Shown piece by piece: positions 32,820-41,232 of a DNA stretch of 64,000 nucleotides. The stretch comes from Nocardioides solisilvae. Its GTDB lineage: Bacteria; Actinomycetota; Actinomycetes; Propionibacteriales; Nocardioidaceae. The translations under genes were made by a program, and so were the position numbers. The notes below the pieces were generated by a model. It searched no databases, had not been told where the DNA came from, and saw only the letters and a program-made list of their open reading frames with translations. The stretch is from the NCBI RefSeq assembly GCF_003194625.1, contig NZ_QHKX01000003.1, positions 186,001-250,000 of the forward strand, given 5' to 3'. Position 1 is the stretch's first letter. Each line of letters begins with the position of its first letter.

Positions 32820-33023
32820 ATGAACCTCGACCGCGCCGTCCTCGCCCTCGCGGGCACCATGACGCTGCTGAGCGCCCTGCTCGCCGCCCTCGTCTCGCCG
32901 TGGTGGCTGCTGCTCACCGGCTTCGTCGGTGCCAACCTGCTGCAGTCCGCCGTCACCGGCTTCTGCCCCGCCGCCACCGTCCTGCGGCGCTTCGACGTGA
33001 GCGCGGGCTGCGCCTTCCGGTGA
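32820..33023 (+). CDS. DUF2892 (YgaP-like) small membrane protein
   Basis: A 67-residue membrane protein with two hydrophobic helices: AVLALAGTMTLLSALLAALV and WLLLTGFVGANLLQSAVTGF, ending in a Cys pair (FCPAATVL, GCAFR). This matches the DUF2892 transmembrane module that is fused to rhodanese domains in YgaP. The family is associated with sulfur transfer across the membrane, but the role of the stand-alone form is not established. It is expected to be controlled by the same operator as the upstream Cys-rich gene. Confidence 0.82.
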   Translation: MNLDRAVLALAGTMTLLSALLAALVSPWWLLLTGFVGANLLQSAVTGFCPAATVLRRFDVSAGCAFR

Positions 33024-33097
33024 CCGGGCCCACGTCGGCGATCCCGGCGTGGAGCGGCTGCCGCGGTGCCGCGGCAGCCCGACAACCCCCGGACGTG

Positions 33098-33134
33098 CGA
33101 GAGGCCCTCACAGTCAGACTGTGAGGGCCTCTCG
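33098..33134. terminator. Perfect 17-bp hairpin beside the initiator tRNA gene
   Basis: Two 17-bp arms (33098-33114 and 33118-33134) match perfectly around a CAG loop. It lies 6 bp beyond the 3' end of the tRNA gene and 74 bp after the DUF2892 stop, so it can end transcription from both sides. Confidence 0.7.
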
Positions 33135-33140
33135 TCCTTG

Positions 33141-33214
33141 TAGCGGGGGCAGGATTTGAACCTGCGACCTCTGGGTTATGAGCCCAGCGAGCTACCGAGC
33201 TGCTCCACCCCGCG
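33141..33214 (-). tRNA. Initiator tRNA-fMet (CAU)
   Basis: A 74-nt cloverleaf on the minus strand with anticodon CAU in the loop CTCATAA. Base 1 (C) and base 72 (U) do not pair, and the anticodon stem ends in three G-C pairs (GGG/CCC). Both are the identity marks of initiator tRNA rather than elongator methionine tRNA. The T-loop GGTTCAAATCC is standard. The 3' CCA is not encoded. A strong hairpin follows downstream on the same strand. Confidence 0.93.
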
Positions 33215-33265
33215 TCGGTGAACAGAACATTACGTGATCCGCGGGGCGGAGCCAAATCGGGGGGG

Positions 33266-36214
33266 TCAGTTCCCCGACTCGTAGAGCTCGGCGGCCTCCT
33301 CTACGAGCGCCTGGGCCTCGTCGAGCGCCTCGGCCCAACCCACCGTGTCGCCCTCGCGCTGGGCCGCGTTGGCCTCCTCGAAGGCGGTGGCGGCGCGGTC
33401 GAGCAGGCGGCGCACCTGCTGGCTGACCGACCCGCCCTCCGGCGGGGTCTCCTCGCCCTCGGGGGTCTCCCCCGTGTCGGGCGGCGGCGTGGCCGACTCC
33501 TCGTCCTCCACACCCAGCACGTCGGCGATCGCCCCGCGGAGGGTCGTGTCGATGCCGACGCGACCGCCGTAGGAGACGAGCACGAAGCTGAGGATCGGGT
33601 AGGCCGACTCCGAGGTGTCGCGCGCGGCGTACAGCGGCTGGACGTACATCAGCCCGTTGCCGACCGGCATCGTGAGCAGGTTGCCGTACCGCGGGTTGAT
33701 CCCGCCCTGGTCGAAGGAGAAGAGCTCGTCGCGGACGTCCTCGTCGGAGGCGATCTCGTTGGCCACCTGGGTCGGGCCGTTGGTCCGCTCGTCGGCGAGC
33801 TCGAGCGCCTGGATCTTGCCGTACTCCGGGCTCCGGGCGTCGGAGTTGACCGACACGAACGCGGCCAGGTTGCTCTTGCCACGCGGCACGTAGACCGAGG
33901 AGAGCGACCAGACCTGGTCGTCGGTGTCCGTGGCCTCCGAGTCGTCGCCGGTGTCCTCGCCGGCGGCGCGCTGCGGGTTGAGGAAGAAGCGGTACGGCGG
34001 CTGCAGGTTGCCGGCGGCGTTGGGGTCCTCCGGGACCTCCCAGCGGTTGTTCTCGGCGTACCAGTCCTTCGGGTCCGTCACGTGGTAGCGGGCCAGCTGG
34101 AACCGCTGCGCCTTGAAGAGGTCCTCGGGGTAGCGCAGGTGCGCCTCGAGCGCCTCCGGGATCTCCTCGCGGTCCCGCACGACGTCGGGGAAGACCCCGC
34201 GCCACGCCTGGAGGATCGGGTCCTCGGTGTCCCACTCGTAGAGCCGGATCGTGCCGTCGTAGGCGTCCACGGTCGCCTTCACCGCGTTCCGCGCGTAATT
34301 GATCTCGTCGGTCGGCAGCGTCTGGAAGCCCGGCGCCTGCTGGAGCGAGTCGTCGGTCATGTCCTCGAAGGACTCACGCTGCGAGAGCGGGTACTGGTCG
34401 GTGACGGTGTAGCCGTCGAGGATCCACTGGACCCGGCCGTCGATCACCACCGGGTAGGGGTCGGCGTCGACCGTGAGCCACGGGGCCACCTTCTCCACCA
34501 TGGTGCGGGGGTTGCGGTCGTAGAGGATCTTGCTGTTCTCGTTGACCCGCGAGGAGAGCAGGATGTTGGGCTCGCCGTACTTCACGGCGTACAGCACCTT
34601 CCGGAACAGGCCGCCGACCTCGACGCCGCCCTTGCCGTCGTAGGTGGTCGTCTGGCTGGTGTCCTCCTCGCCGCGCGGCAGGTCCAGCTCGACGTCGCGA
34701 CCGTCGGCGTTGCCGACGATGGAGTACGACGGGCTCGTCTCGCCGAAGTAGACCCGCTGCTCGTAGCCGCCCTCCTCCAGCTCGGTCAGGGCGCTCTGGT
34801 TGTCCTCCTGGCCCTCGGCCCACTGGATCCCGCCGGCCTGGTTGCGGTTGTCGCCGGGCCGCTGGTTGGCGTAGGCGGCGATCATGCCGGTGCCGTGGGT
34901 GTAGACGGTGTGCAGGTTGTTCCAGTTGCGGGCGGAGTCGGCCAGGCCCTCCTGGTCGAGCTCGCGGACGCCCAGCACGACGGCCCGCTCCTCGCCGCCG
35001 AGCAGGTAGCGGTCGACGTCGAGGACCTCGGCCACCGAGTAGTAGGCGCGCACCTGCTGCTGCTGCTCGAAGGTGGGGCGCACCAGCTGCGGGTCGACCA
35101 GCGGCACCGACGAGGTCTCCTCGTCGAGGGTGGCCAGCTCGGCCTCGAGGTCGGGGTTGGAGGTGTAGCGGTTCACCTCGACGTCGTCGATGTCGTAGGC
35201 CTTGCGGGTGGCGTCGATGTTCTTCTCGATGTACGGCGCCTCGCGGTCGGCCTCGCTCGGCGAGACCTGGAACCGCTGCACCGCGCCGGGCCAGACCAGG
35301 CCGAGGAGGATCGCCGAGAGCGCCAGCAGCGCGACGCCCACCGACGGCAGCACCCAGGTGCGCCGCCAGATGTTGAGGAAGAAGAGGAGCGCGCAGATGA
35401 CCGCGATCCACAGCAGGATGTTCTTGGCGGGCAGCACCGCGTTCTCGTCGGTGAAGCCCATGCCGGTGAAGAGGCTGCCGTCCTCGTTGAGCAGGTCGAA
35501 GCGGTCGAGCCAGTAGTCGACCCCCTTGGCCAGCACGAAGAGGCCGAGCAGCGCGGAGAACTGGCCCTGCGCCGCGGGGCTGAGCCGGTCGCGGCTGACC
35601 TGCAGCTTGATGCCGCCGTACAGGTAGTGCACGACGGCGGCCGACAGCAGGCCGAGGATGGCCAGCGCCATCACGTAGTCGGTGAGGAAGTGCCACCAGG
35701 GCAGGTCGAAGACGTAGAAGCCGACGTCACGGCTGAAGAAGGGGTCGGTCTCGCCGAACTCGGTCCCGTTGCGCCACAGCGCGTACTGCCGCCACTGCCC
35801 CGCCGCCGAGGCGCCGGCGAAGAGGCCGATGACGACCGAGACGCCCAGCAGCAGCCAGCCCTTGACCGGGTCGACGGCCTGCCGGTAGCGGTCGAGGCTG
35901 TCCTGCTCCAGCGAGCTCGGGCGGAAGACCGGCCGGAACCGGTGCGCGAGGTACATGTTGAGGGCGACGACGCCCCCCATGACCAGGCCGAAGACGGCGA
36001 AGAGGCCGACCCGCGTCCACAGCAAGGTGGTGAAGACCTCGCCGTAGCCGAACGAGCCGAACCACAGCTTCTCGGTCCAGAACGCCGAGAACGCCGTCAG
36101 CGCGAGGAAGAGCACCAGCAGGATCGCGGCCGTGATCACCAACGCCCGCGAACGCTTCGGCGCCGCCGACGGCTGCGCCGGAGGTCGGGCCGGCTGGCCG
36201 AACATTCCACTCAC
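33266..36214 (-). CDS. UPF0182 family membrane protein
   Basis: A 982-residue protein, the usual length of the UPF0182 family. The first third holds about seven transmembrane helices, beginning ALVITAAILLVLFLALTAFS, and the remaining two thirds are a large soluble domain, probably outside the membrane. The extreme C-terminus is Glu-rich (EEANAAQREGDTVGWAEALD). No function is known. In Mycobacterium tuberculosis the homologue (Rv3193c) also neighbours the PDZ protease gene. It overlaps the PPA1309 gene by ATGA, so three genes (protease, PPA1309, UPF0182) form a coupled minus-strand operon. Confidence 0.92.
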   Translation of the reverse strand: MSGMFGQPARPPAQPSAAPKRSRALVITAAILLVLFLALTAFSAFWTEKLWFGSFGYGEVFTTLLWTRVGLFAVFGLVMGGVVALNMYLAHRFRPVFRPSSLEQDSLDRYRQAVDPVKGWLLLGVSVVIGLFAGASAAGQWRQYALWRNGTEFGETDPFFSRDVGFYVFDLPWWHFLTDYVMALAILGLLSAAVVHYLYGGIKLQVSRDRLSPAAQGQFSALLGLFVLAKGVDYWLDRFDLLNEDGSLFTGMGFTDENAVLPAKNILLWIAVICALLFFLNIWRRTWVLPSVGVALLALSAILLGLVWPGAVQRFQVSPSEADREAPYIEKNIDATRKAYDIDDVEVNRYTSNPDLEAELATLDEETSSVPLVDPQLVRPTFEQQQQVRAYYSVAEVLDVDRYLLGGEERAVVLGVRELDQEGLADSARNWNNLHTVYTHGTGMIAAYANQRPGDNRNQAGGIQWAEGQEDNQSALTELEEGGYEQRVYFGETSPSYSIVGNADGRDVELDLPRGEEDTSQTTTYDGKGGVEVGGLFRKVLYAVKYGEPNILLSSRVNENSKILYDRNPRTMVEKVAPWLTVDADPYPVVIDGRVQWILDGYTVTDQYPLSQRESFEDMTDDSLQQAPGFQTLPTDEINYARNAVKATVDAYDGTIRLYEWDTEDPILQAWRGVFPDVVRDREEIPEALEAHLRYPEDLFKAQRFQLARYHVTDPKDWYAENNRWEVPEDPNAAGNLQPPYRFFLNPQRAAGEDTGDDSEATDTDDQVWSLSSVYVPRGKSNLAAFVSVNSDARSPEYGKIQALELADERTNGPTQVANEIASDEDVRDELFSFDQGGINPRYGNLLTMPVGNGLMYVQPLYAARDTSESAYPILSFVLVSYGGRVGIDTTLRGAIADVLGVEDEESATPPPDTGETPEGEETPPEGGSVSQQVRRLLDRAATAFEEANAAQREGDTVGWAEALDEAQALVEEAAELYESGN

Positions 36215-36780
36215 TGGGACTCCTCATCCTCGAACGTGCTGCTGAGCAGGGCGATCAGCCCGGGCACCAGATCGGTGCCGGGCACGACCGCCTGCGGGTC
36301 GTCGTGGGCGCGCAGGCGCATGGCGCAGTAGCTGCCCCCGCTGCGGGTCACGCCGGCGACCAGGCGCACCTCCTGGCGCAGCGGGTGGTTGCGCGCGAAC
36401 TCGCCGGCCTCGACGGGGTCCTCGGGAATCTCGGCATCCAGCCCCGGCGGCAGGACGAGGCGCTCCAGCACCACCGCGGCGCCGTCCACGGTCGGGGGCC
36501 ACGCGATCTCCTCCAGCAGCGCCTCGAGCGGCCGGTCGGCGCGCCCCGGCTCCTGCTCCACCGGGGTCAGCGACCCCTGGGCCGACGACTCGTCCAGCCC
36601 CATGACGCGGGCCAGCTCGGGCTCGTTCTCCACGATCCGGGCTGTCTCGACCAGCGCGTAGAGCCGGGCGGGCTGGTCCCACCCCTGCTCCGCCACGTGG
36701 GTCTCGATCTCCAGCACGGCGGCGGCCAGGGCGGGGTCGGGGACCGACGGGTCCTCGGTCACGCTCGTCGGGTCGCTCAC
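36211..36780 (-). CDS. PPA1309 family protein
   Basis: A 189-residue soluble actinobacterial protein of unknown function, typical of the PPA1309 family: AVLEIETHVAEQGWDQPARL near the N-terminus, LEEIAWPPTVDGAAVVLERL in the middle and GSYCAMRLRAHDDPQAVV near the C-terminus. Its start overlaps the protease stop and its stop overlaps the UPF0182 start. The tight coupling suggests it works with one of these membrane proteins, but the sequence gives no direct clue. Confidence 0.87.
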   Translation of the reverse strand: MSDPTSVTEDPSVPDPALAAAVLEIETHVAEQGWDQPARLYALVETARIVENEPELARVMGLDESSAQGSLTPVEQEPGRADRPLEALLEEIAWPPTVDGAAVVLERLVLPPGLDAEIPEDPVEAGEFARNHPLRQEVRLVAGVTRSGGSYCAMRLRAHDDPQAVVPGTDLVPGLIALLSSTFEDEESQ

Positions 36781-37829
36781 TCGGCGCTCCTCTCACAGGT
36801 CGGCAGGTCGGCGTCCGGGTCCTCGACCCAGGCGGAGATGGCGTCGAGGGTGGAGCGCAGGGACTCGGCGCGGACGAGGCGCATGTCGCCGGCGGCCGCG
36901 CCCGCGGCCTCCTCGCAGTTGTCGGGCGGCACGAGGAAGAGCGCGGCACCGGTCTCGCGGGCGGCGGCGATCTTCTGGGCGATCCCGCCGATCGGCCCGA
37001 CCGCGCCCTCGGGGTCGAGGGTGCCGGTGCCGGCGACGACCTCGCCCCCGGTCAGCGAGCCGGGGGTCAGGGTGTCGTAGACCGACAGCGCGAAGAGCAG
37101 GCCCGCGCTGGGACCGCCGATCGCCGGGTCGACCCGCACCGAGACGTCGAAGGGGAAGGCGTAGCCCGGCGCCGGGGTGATGCCGACGCGCAGGTCGCCG
37201 TCGACCTCGGCAGGCGTGACCTCCACGGTCCGCCGCTGCCCGTCGCGCTCGACCACGAACTCCAGCGGCTCCCCCGGCCGGGCGTCGTCCACGGCGGCGA
37301 CCACGTCCTGGGGCGAGGAGACCTCCCGGTCGGCCACCTCCAGCAGCACGTCGCGGACCTCGAGCCGACCGGCGGCCGGCAGCGTGTCGCTGACCTCGAC
37401 GACCTCGACCACCTCCGACACCTCGTGCCCGAGCTCGCGCAGCGCCAGGGCGATCGCGGTGTCCTGGGAGGAGACCATCTGGGCGGCACCCCGCCGCTCG
37501 GACTCCTCGGGAGTGGTGTCGGGGGCGTAGACGGCGTCGTACGGCAGGACCGCCGCGTCGTCGTCGAACCAGGCCTCGACCACCTCGAAGAGGTTGACGT
37601 CGGCCTGGGGGCGGGACACGTAGACGGTGGTCAGGCGCAGCTCGCCGTCGTCGCGGTAGGTCTGCTCGCCCTCCACCTGCACGATCTCCCGGCCGTCCTC
37701 CTCGCCGAGGACGTCGACGGTGATGCCGGGCTCGTAGGTGACGTAGGGCAGGGGCGTGAGGACGACGGCGGCCCAGAGGCCGATGAGCAACGGCACGGCG
37801 AGGACTCCCGCCCAGGTCCGCTGACTCAT
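36777..37829 (-). CDS. PDZ and Lon-like (S16) membrane protease, YlbL type
   Basis: A 350-residue membrane-anchored protease. One N-terminal helix (VLAVPLLIGLWAAVVLTPLP) is followed by an extracytoplasmic domain, a PDZ module (residues about 140-210) and a Lon-type catalytic domain. The catalytic dyad is visible: Ser241 in IGGPSAGLLFAL and Lys286 in GGIAQKIAAA. The family degrades or trims envelope proteins; the Bacillus homologue YlbL cleaves a cell-division inhibitor. It is the first gene of the PDZ-PPA1309-UPF0182 operon, and the ATG at 37829 begins the membrane anchor. Confidence 0.9.
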   Translation of the reverse strand: MSQRTWAGVLAVPLLIGLWAAVVLTPLPYVTYEPGITVDVLGEEDGREIVQVEGEQTYRDDGELRLTTVYVSRPQADVNLFEVVEAWFDDDAAVLPYDAVYAPDTTPEESERRGAAQMVSSQDTAIALALRELGHEVSEVVEVVEVSDTLPAAGRLEVRDVLLEVADREVSSPQDVVAAVDDARPGEPLEFVVERDGQRRTVEVTPAEVDGDLRVGITPAPGYAFPFDVSVRVDPAIGGPSAGLLFALSVYDTLTPGSLTGGEVVAGTGTLDPEGAVGPIGGIAQKIAAARETGAALFLVPPDNCEEAAGAAAGDMRLVRAESLRSTLDAISAWVEDPDADLPTCERSAE

Positions 37830-37855
37830 GGGCCCAGCCTCTCAAACCCCGGCAA

Positions 37856-38113
37856 CTACGAGACGCGCCGGGTGGGACGTCCCGGAGGCTGGGCACCGCG
37901 CGCCTGTCGGACGGCGATGCCGGTGCTGCGGTCCCGCTGCCGTGCCTCCGGCCGCGCCGGGGTGGGGCGGTCCCGGGAGAGCTCGCGGGCCAGCCGCTGC
38001 AGCGCCACCTCGCGGTCGACCTCGCCGCGCCCCTCCCGCCCCAGCCAGCCGACCCAGAGCATGGCCACGCACGTCACCACGAGGGACGGCACCAGCCACC
38101 ACAGGATCTCCAC
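37856..38113 (-). CDS. Small membrane-anchored hypothetical protein
   Basis: An 85-residue protein starting at GTG 38113. The first 22 residues form one membrane helix (ILWWLVPSLVVTCVAMLWVG). The remainder is a basic, Arg/Pro-rich cytosolic tail. It lies 26 bp upstream of the PDZ protease gene in the same direction and may be cotranscribed with it. I recognise no family; small proteins of this kind commonly sit at this place in related genomes. Confidence 0.55.
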   Translation of the reverse strand: MEILWWLVPSLVVTCVAMLWVGWLGREGRGEVDREVALQRLARELSRDRPTPARPEARQRDRSTGIAVRQARGAQPPGRPTRRVS

Positions 38114-38214
38114 CCGCCCAGCGTAGGGAGCCACCGCCCGTCCGCGACCCAGCCACGCCGGAGGGCTGCTGCCTGGCTGCCCGGGCGCTCGGTCCGCCCC
38201 GACGCTCCGGTCGC

Positions 38215-38646
38215 TCAGGGGGTGCCGACCCACTCCTCGTCGCCGTCGTCGAACCGCTGGTGCTTCCACACCGGCACCTCGGCCTTGAGGGTGTCGATCA
38301 GCGCCCGCGAGGCACGGAACGCCTCGTCGCGGTGGGCCGCGGCCGTGGCGACCACCACGGCGAGGTCGCCGATCTCCAGCGTGCCGACCCGGTGCACCGC
38401 CGCCACGCCGAGCACGTCGTGCTCCGCGGCGATGCGGTCGGCGACCTCGCGCAGGCGGTCCAGGGCGCTGGGGTGGGCCGAGTAGTCCAGCCGCTGCACC
38501 CCCTTGCCGCCGTCGTGGTCGCGCACCCGCCCGACGAAGAGGGTCAGGCCCCCTGCCGCCGGCTCGTCGAGGGCGGCCAGCACCTCCGCGACGTCGAGCG
38601 GGGTCTCCCGCAGGTCGACCAGGCGTACGACGTCGGGAGCGCTCAC
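38215..38646 (-). CDS. moaE: Molybdopterin synthase catalytic subunit
   Basis: A 143-residue MoaE, the large subunit of molybdopterin synthase, which inserts the dithiolene sulfurs into precursor Z together with thiocarboxylated MoaD. Family motifs are present: LTLFVGRVRDHDGGKGVQRL, VHRVGTLEIGDLAVVV and the active-site Lys region EVPVWKHQRF. No moaD or moaA gene lies in the window; MoeZ at 57 kb could charge MoaD. It is divergent from the DUF2342-type gene. Confidence 0.93.
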   Translation of the reverse strand: MSAPDVVRLVDLRETPLDVAEVLAALDEPAAGGLTLFVGRVRDHDGGKGVQRLDYSAHPSALDRLREVADRIAAEHDVLGVAAVHRVGTLEIGDLAVVVATAAAHRDEAFRASRALIDTLKAEVPVWKHQRFDDGDEEWVGTP

Positions 38647-38743
38647 GTCGCCACTCTAGGCCGCACCGGTCGCGCGCGGGAGACCGGCGGAGCTGCGCCC
38701 GGGGCCGGTGGCGGCGACTGGAACGGCGACTGGGGACGGCGAG

Positions 38744-38749
38744 TAGCCT
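38744..38749 (+). promoter_or_regulatory. -10 element of the metalloprotease-like gene (leaderless)
   Basis: TAGCCT ends 7 nt before the ATG at 38757. No ribosome-binding site is seen. Confidence 0.5.
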
Positions 38750-38756
38750 CGGAGCC

Positions 38757-40148
38757 ATGGACGACACCCCCGGCCGGCCCGGCGAAGGCGACGAGAACCC
38801 CTTCAAGGGCACCCCGTTCGAGCAGCTCTTCGGCGCCCTGGGCGGCAACCTCGGCAACCTCGGCAACCTCGGTGCGCTCGGCGGGCTGGGCGGGCTCGGG
38901 GGCCTCGGGGGCCTCGGCGCGACCGGCGGTCAGGGCGGGATGCCCGACCTGGCCGCGCTGATGAGCCAGCTCCAGGGGCTGCTGCAGCCCCACGACGGCC
39001 CCATCAACTGGGACTACGCCATCGACACTGCACGGAAGACGGCCGCGCAGTCGCCCGACCCGGCGCCCACGCCGGCCCAGAAGGACGCGGTCGCCGACGC
39101 CGTGCGGCTGGCCGACCACTGGCTCGACGGTGCCACCGACTTCCCCTCGGGGGTCACCACCGCGACCGCCTGGAGCCGGGCGGAGTGGATCGTGGAGACC
39201 ACGCCGGTGTGGAAGAAGCTCGTCGAGCCGATCGCCGGCTCGGCCGTCGAGGCGCTCGGCCAGGCGCTCCCCGAGCAGGCCCGCGCCGTGGCCGGGCCGC
39301 TGCTCGGGATGCTCGGCAAGGCCACCGGTGCCATGGTCGCGACCCAGGTCGGCCAGGGCGTGGGCGCCCTCAGCAGCGAGGTGTGGGGCGCCACCGACGT
39401 GGGCATCCCGCTGGCGGCGCCCGGCCGGGCCGCCCTGCTGCCGGCCAACGTGGCGGCCTTCGCCGACGGGCTGGGGCTGGGGCAGGACGACGTGCTGCTC
39501 TACCTGGCGCTGCGCGAGGCGGCCCACCACCGCCTCTTCCAGCACGTCCCGTGGCTCGCCGAGCACCTGGTCGGCGCGATCACCGACTTCGCCCGGGGGA
39601 TCGAGATCGACACCTCCGGGATCGAGGAGCAGATGCGCGGCATCGACCTCAACGACCCCGCCTCGCTGCAGCACGCCTTCGACGGTGGGCTCTTCGACCT
39701 CTCCAGCTCCCCCCGGCAGCAGGCCGCTCTCGAGCGGCTCGAGATCACCCTCGCCCTCGTGGAGGGCTGGGTCGACGAGGTGGTCGGCCAGGCCACCGCC
39801 GAGCGGATGCCGGCCGCCGCCCAGCTGCAGGAGGCCGTCCGCCGCCGGCGTGCCACCGGCGGTCCCGCCGAGCAGACGTTCGCCTCGCTCGTCGGCCTCG
39901 AGCTGCGACCGCGGCGGCTCCGCGACGCCTCGACCCTGTGGGGCTCGCTGCGCACCCGGCAGGGCCCCGAGGCCCGCGACGGGGTGTGGATGCACCCCGA
40001 CCTCCTGCCCACGGCGGCCGACCTCGACGACCCGCTCGGCTTCCGCGAGGGCGCCGAGGACGTGGGCCGGATCTCCGAGGAGGAGTTCGACGCCGGCCTC
40101 CGCGACCTGCTCGAGGGCGACGGCGGCCCCGACCGCCCGAAGGAGTGA
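38757..40148 (+). CDS. Zincin-like protein of the DUF2342 / F420-associated family
   Basis: A 463-residue protein annotated in relatives as a zinc-dependent metalloprotease. The N-terminus has a low-complexity stretch of Gly-Leu-Gly and Gly-Asn-Leu repeats (residues about 25-60). The zincin region is LREAAHHRLFQHVPWLAEHL: the expected HExxH reads REAAH, with Arg at the first zinc-ligand position. A homologue (Rv3195) sits beside whiB7 in mycobacteria. Whether it still cleaves peptides is doubtful from the sequence. It overlaps the NUDIX gene (GTGA), so both are made together. Confidence 0.85.
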   Translation: MDDTPGRPGEGDENPFKGTPFEQLFGALGGNLGNLGNLGALGGLGGLGGLGGLGATGGQGGMPDLAALMSQLQGLLQPHDGPINWDYAIDTARKTAAQSPDPAPTPAQKDAVADAVRLADHWLDGATDFPSGVTTATAWSRAEWIVETTPVWKKLVEPIAGSAVEALGQALPEQARAVAGPLLGMLGKATGAMVATQVGQGVGALSSEVWGATDVGIPLAAPGRAALLPANVAAFADGLGLGQDDVLLYLALREAAHHRLFQHVPWLAEHLVGAITDFARGIEIDTSGIEEQMRGIDLNDPASLQHAFDGGLFDLSSSPRQQAALERLEITLALVEGWVDEVVGQATAERMPAAAQLQEAVRRRRATGGPAEQTFASLVGLELRPRRLRDASTLWGSLRTRQGPEARDGVWMHPDLLPTAADLDDPLGFREGAEDVGRISEEEFDAGLRDLLEGDGGPDRPKE

Positions 40149-40756
40149 GCCTGCACGCCGACGCGGTCGCCACCCTGGGGTCCTGGACGCCCGGGCAACC
40201 CGGCCAGGACGAGCTGCGCCGCCGCTTCCTCGACCACCTCGCGGCCCACCCCGACGGGCTCTCCCGCGACTGCTTCCCCGCCCACGTGACGGCCGGGGTG
40301 CTGGTGCTATCCCCCGACCTCGACCGCGTGCTGCTCACGCTGCACCGCAAGGCCCGCCGCTGGTTCCACTTCGGCGGGCACTGCGAGGCCGGCGACCGCA
40401 CGCTGCGCGGGGCCGCGCTCCGCGAGGGCCTCGAGGAGTCCGGGCTGCCCGAGCTGGCCCTCGACCCCCGACCGGTCCACCTCGACGAGCACGCGGTCCC
40501 CTTCTGCGACCCCCGGGGCGAGGTGCGGCACCTCGACGTGCGCTTCACGGCGCTCGCCCCCGAGGGCGCCGCCCACGCGACCAGCGAGGAGTCCCTCGAC
40601 GTCCGGTGGTGGCCGGTCGACGCGCTCCCCGACGGGGTCGAGGACGAGATGCGCGACCTGGTCCGCCGCTCGCGCGAGCGGTGGGCGGCTCAGTCGACGA
40701 GCCCCTCGCTGTCGGGCGGGTCCACCTCGGCGGCCGCCGACCAGCCGAGCAGGTAG
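40145..40756 (+). CDS. NUDIX hydrolase
   Basis: A 203-residue NUDIX protein. The box GGHCEAGDRTLRGAALREGL, followed by EESG, holds the REGLEESG core, though the Glu before the spacer is Asp. It probably hydrolyses a nucleoside diphosphate derivative, possibly a damaged nucleotide; substrate unknown. The GTG start at 40145 overlaps the previous stop. The last 67 bp overlap the 3' end of the convergent peptidase gene, so the final 20 residues (STSPSLSGGSTSAAADQ) may be dispensable. Confidence 0.82.
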   Translation: MSLHADAVATLGSWTPGQPGQDELRRRFLDHLAAHPDGLSRDCFPAHVTAGVLVLSPDLDRVLLTLHRKARRWFHFGGHCEAGDRTLRGAALREGLEESGLPELALDPRPVHLDEHAVPFCDPRGEVRHLDVRFTALAPEGAAHATSEESLDVRWWPVDALPDGVEDEMRDLVRRSRERWAAQSTSPSLSGGSTSAAADQPSR

Positions 40757-41223
40757 CCCCGGGCCCGCTCCGTGCGGGGGTAGCGGTTCACCCAGGCCCA
40801 GAAGCTGTCGTCGTGGCCGGGCTCGAGCAGGTGGGCGAGCTCGTGGACCAGCACGTAGTCGATCACCCAGGTCGGCATCCCCTGGAGCCGGGAGGAGAGA
40901 CGGATCGACCTGTCCCCGGGGCTGCAGGAACCCCAGCGGGTGCGCTGGTTGGCCACCCAGCGCACCGACCCGGGCTGCGCCAGCCCGCCGAAGTACTCGT
41001 CGTTGAGCTGGGTGGCGCGGACCATCAGCTGCTCGTCGGAGGGGCGCTTGCGGGCCTCGGAGCGCTCGATCCGCGCGACCATGTCGGTGACCCAGCGCGC
41101 CTCGTCCCGCTTCGACATCGAGGCCGGGATCAGCACGACGACCTTGTCGCCGTCGCGGTAGGCCGAGACGGTACGGCGGCGCCGCTTGCTGCGCCGTACC
41201 TCGACCTCGCCCCCGCTCGTCAT
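40690..41223 (-). CDS. YgjP/SprT-like M48-type metallopeptidase
   Basis: A 177-residue zinc metallopeptidase. The active site is YVLVHELAHLLEPGHDDSFW: His127, Glu128 and His131 form HExxH and His137 is the likely third ligand. The RTRWGSCSPG motif near residue 95 is typical of the WLM/YgjP family. No signal peptide is seen, so it is probably cytosolic. The family has a suggested role in DNA-protein-crosslink repair or proteolysis but none is proven. It overlaps the NUDIX gene by 67 bp at the 3' end and lies 9 bp downstream of the PHP gene in the same direction. Confidence 0.88.
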   Translation of the reverse strand: MTSGGEVEVRRSKRRRRTVSAYRDGDKVVVLIPASMSKRDEARWVTDMVARIERSEARKRPSDEQLMVRATQLNDEYFGGLAQPGSVRWVANQRTRWGSCSPGDRSIRLSSRLQGMPTWVIDYVLVHELAHLLEPGHDDSFWAWVNRYPRTERARGYLLGWSAAAEVDPPDSEGLVD

Positions 41224-41232
41224 GGCCGCACG

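Noticed and set aside
33218-36331. A 1037-codon frame antisense to UPF0182
   Set aside because: Low-complexity Val/Asp/Arg/Leu composition typical of the antisense frame. The minus-strand gene has membrane helices and family length.
38830-38935. GLG/GNL short repeats that look like a tandem repeat array
   Set aside because: They are in frame within the N-terminus of the 463-residue protein and vary in codon use, so they are a low-complexity protein segment, not a DNA repeat or CRISPR.
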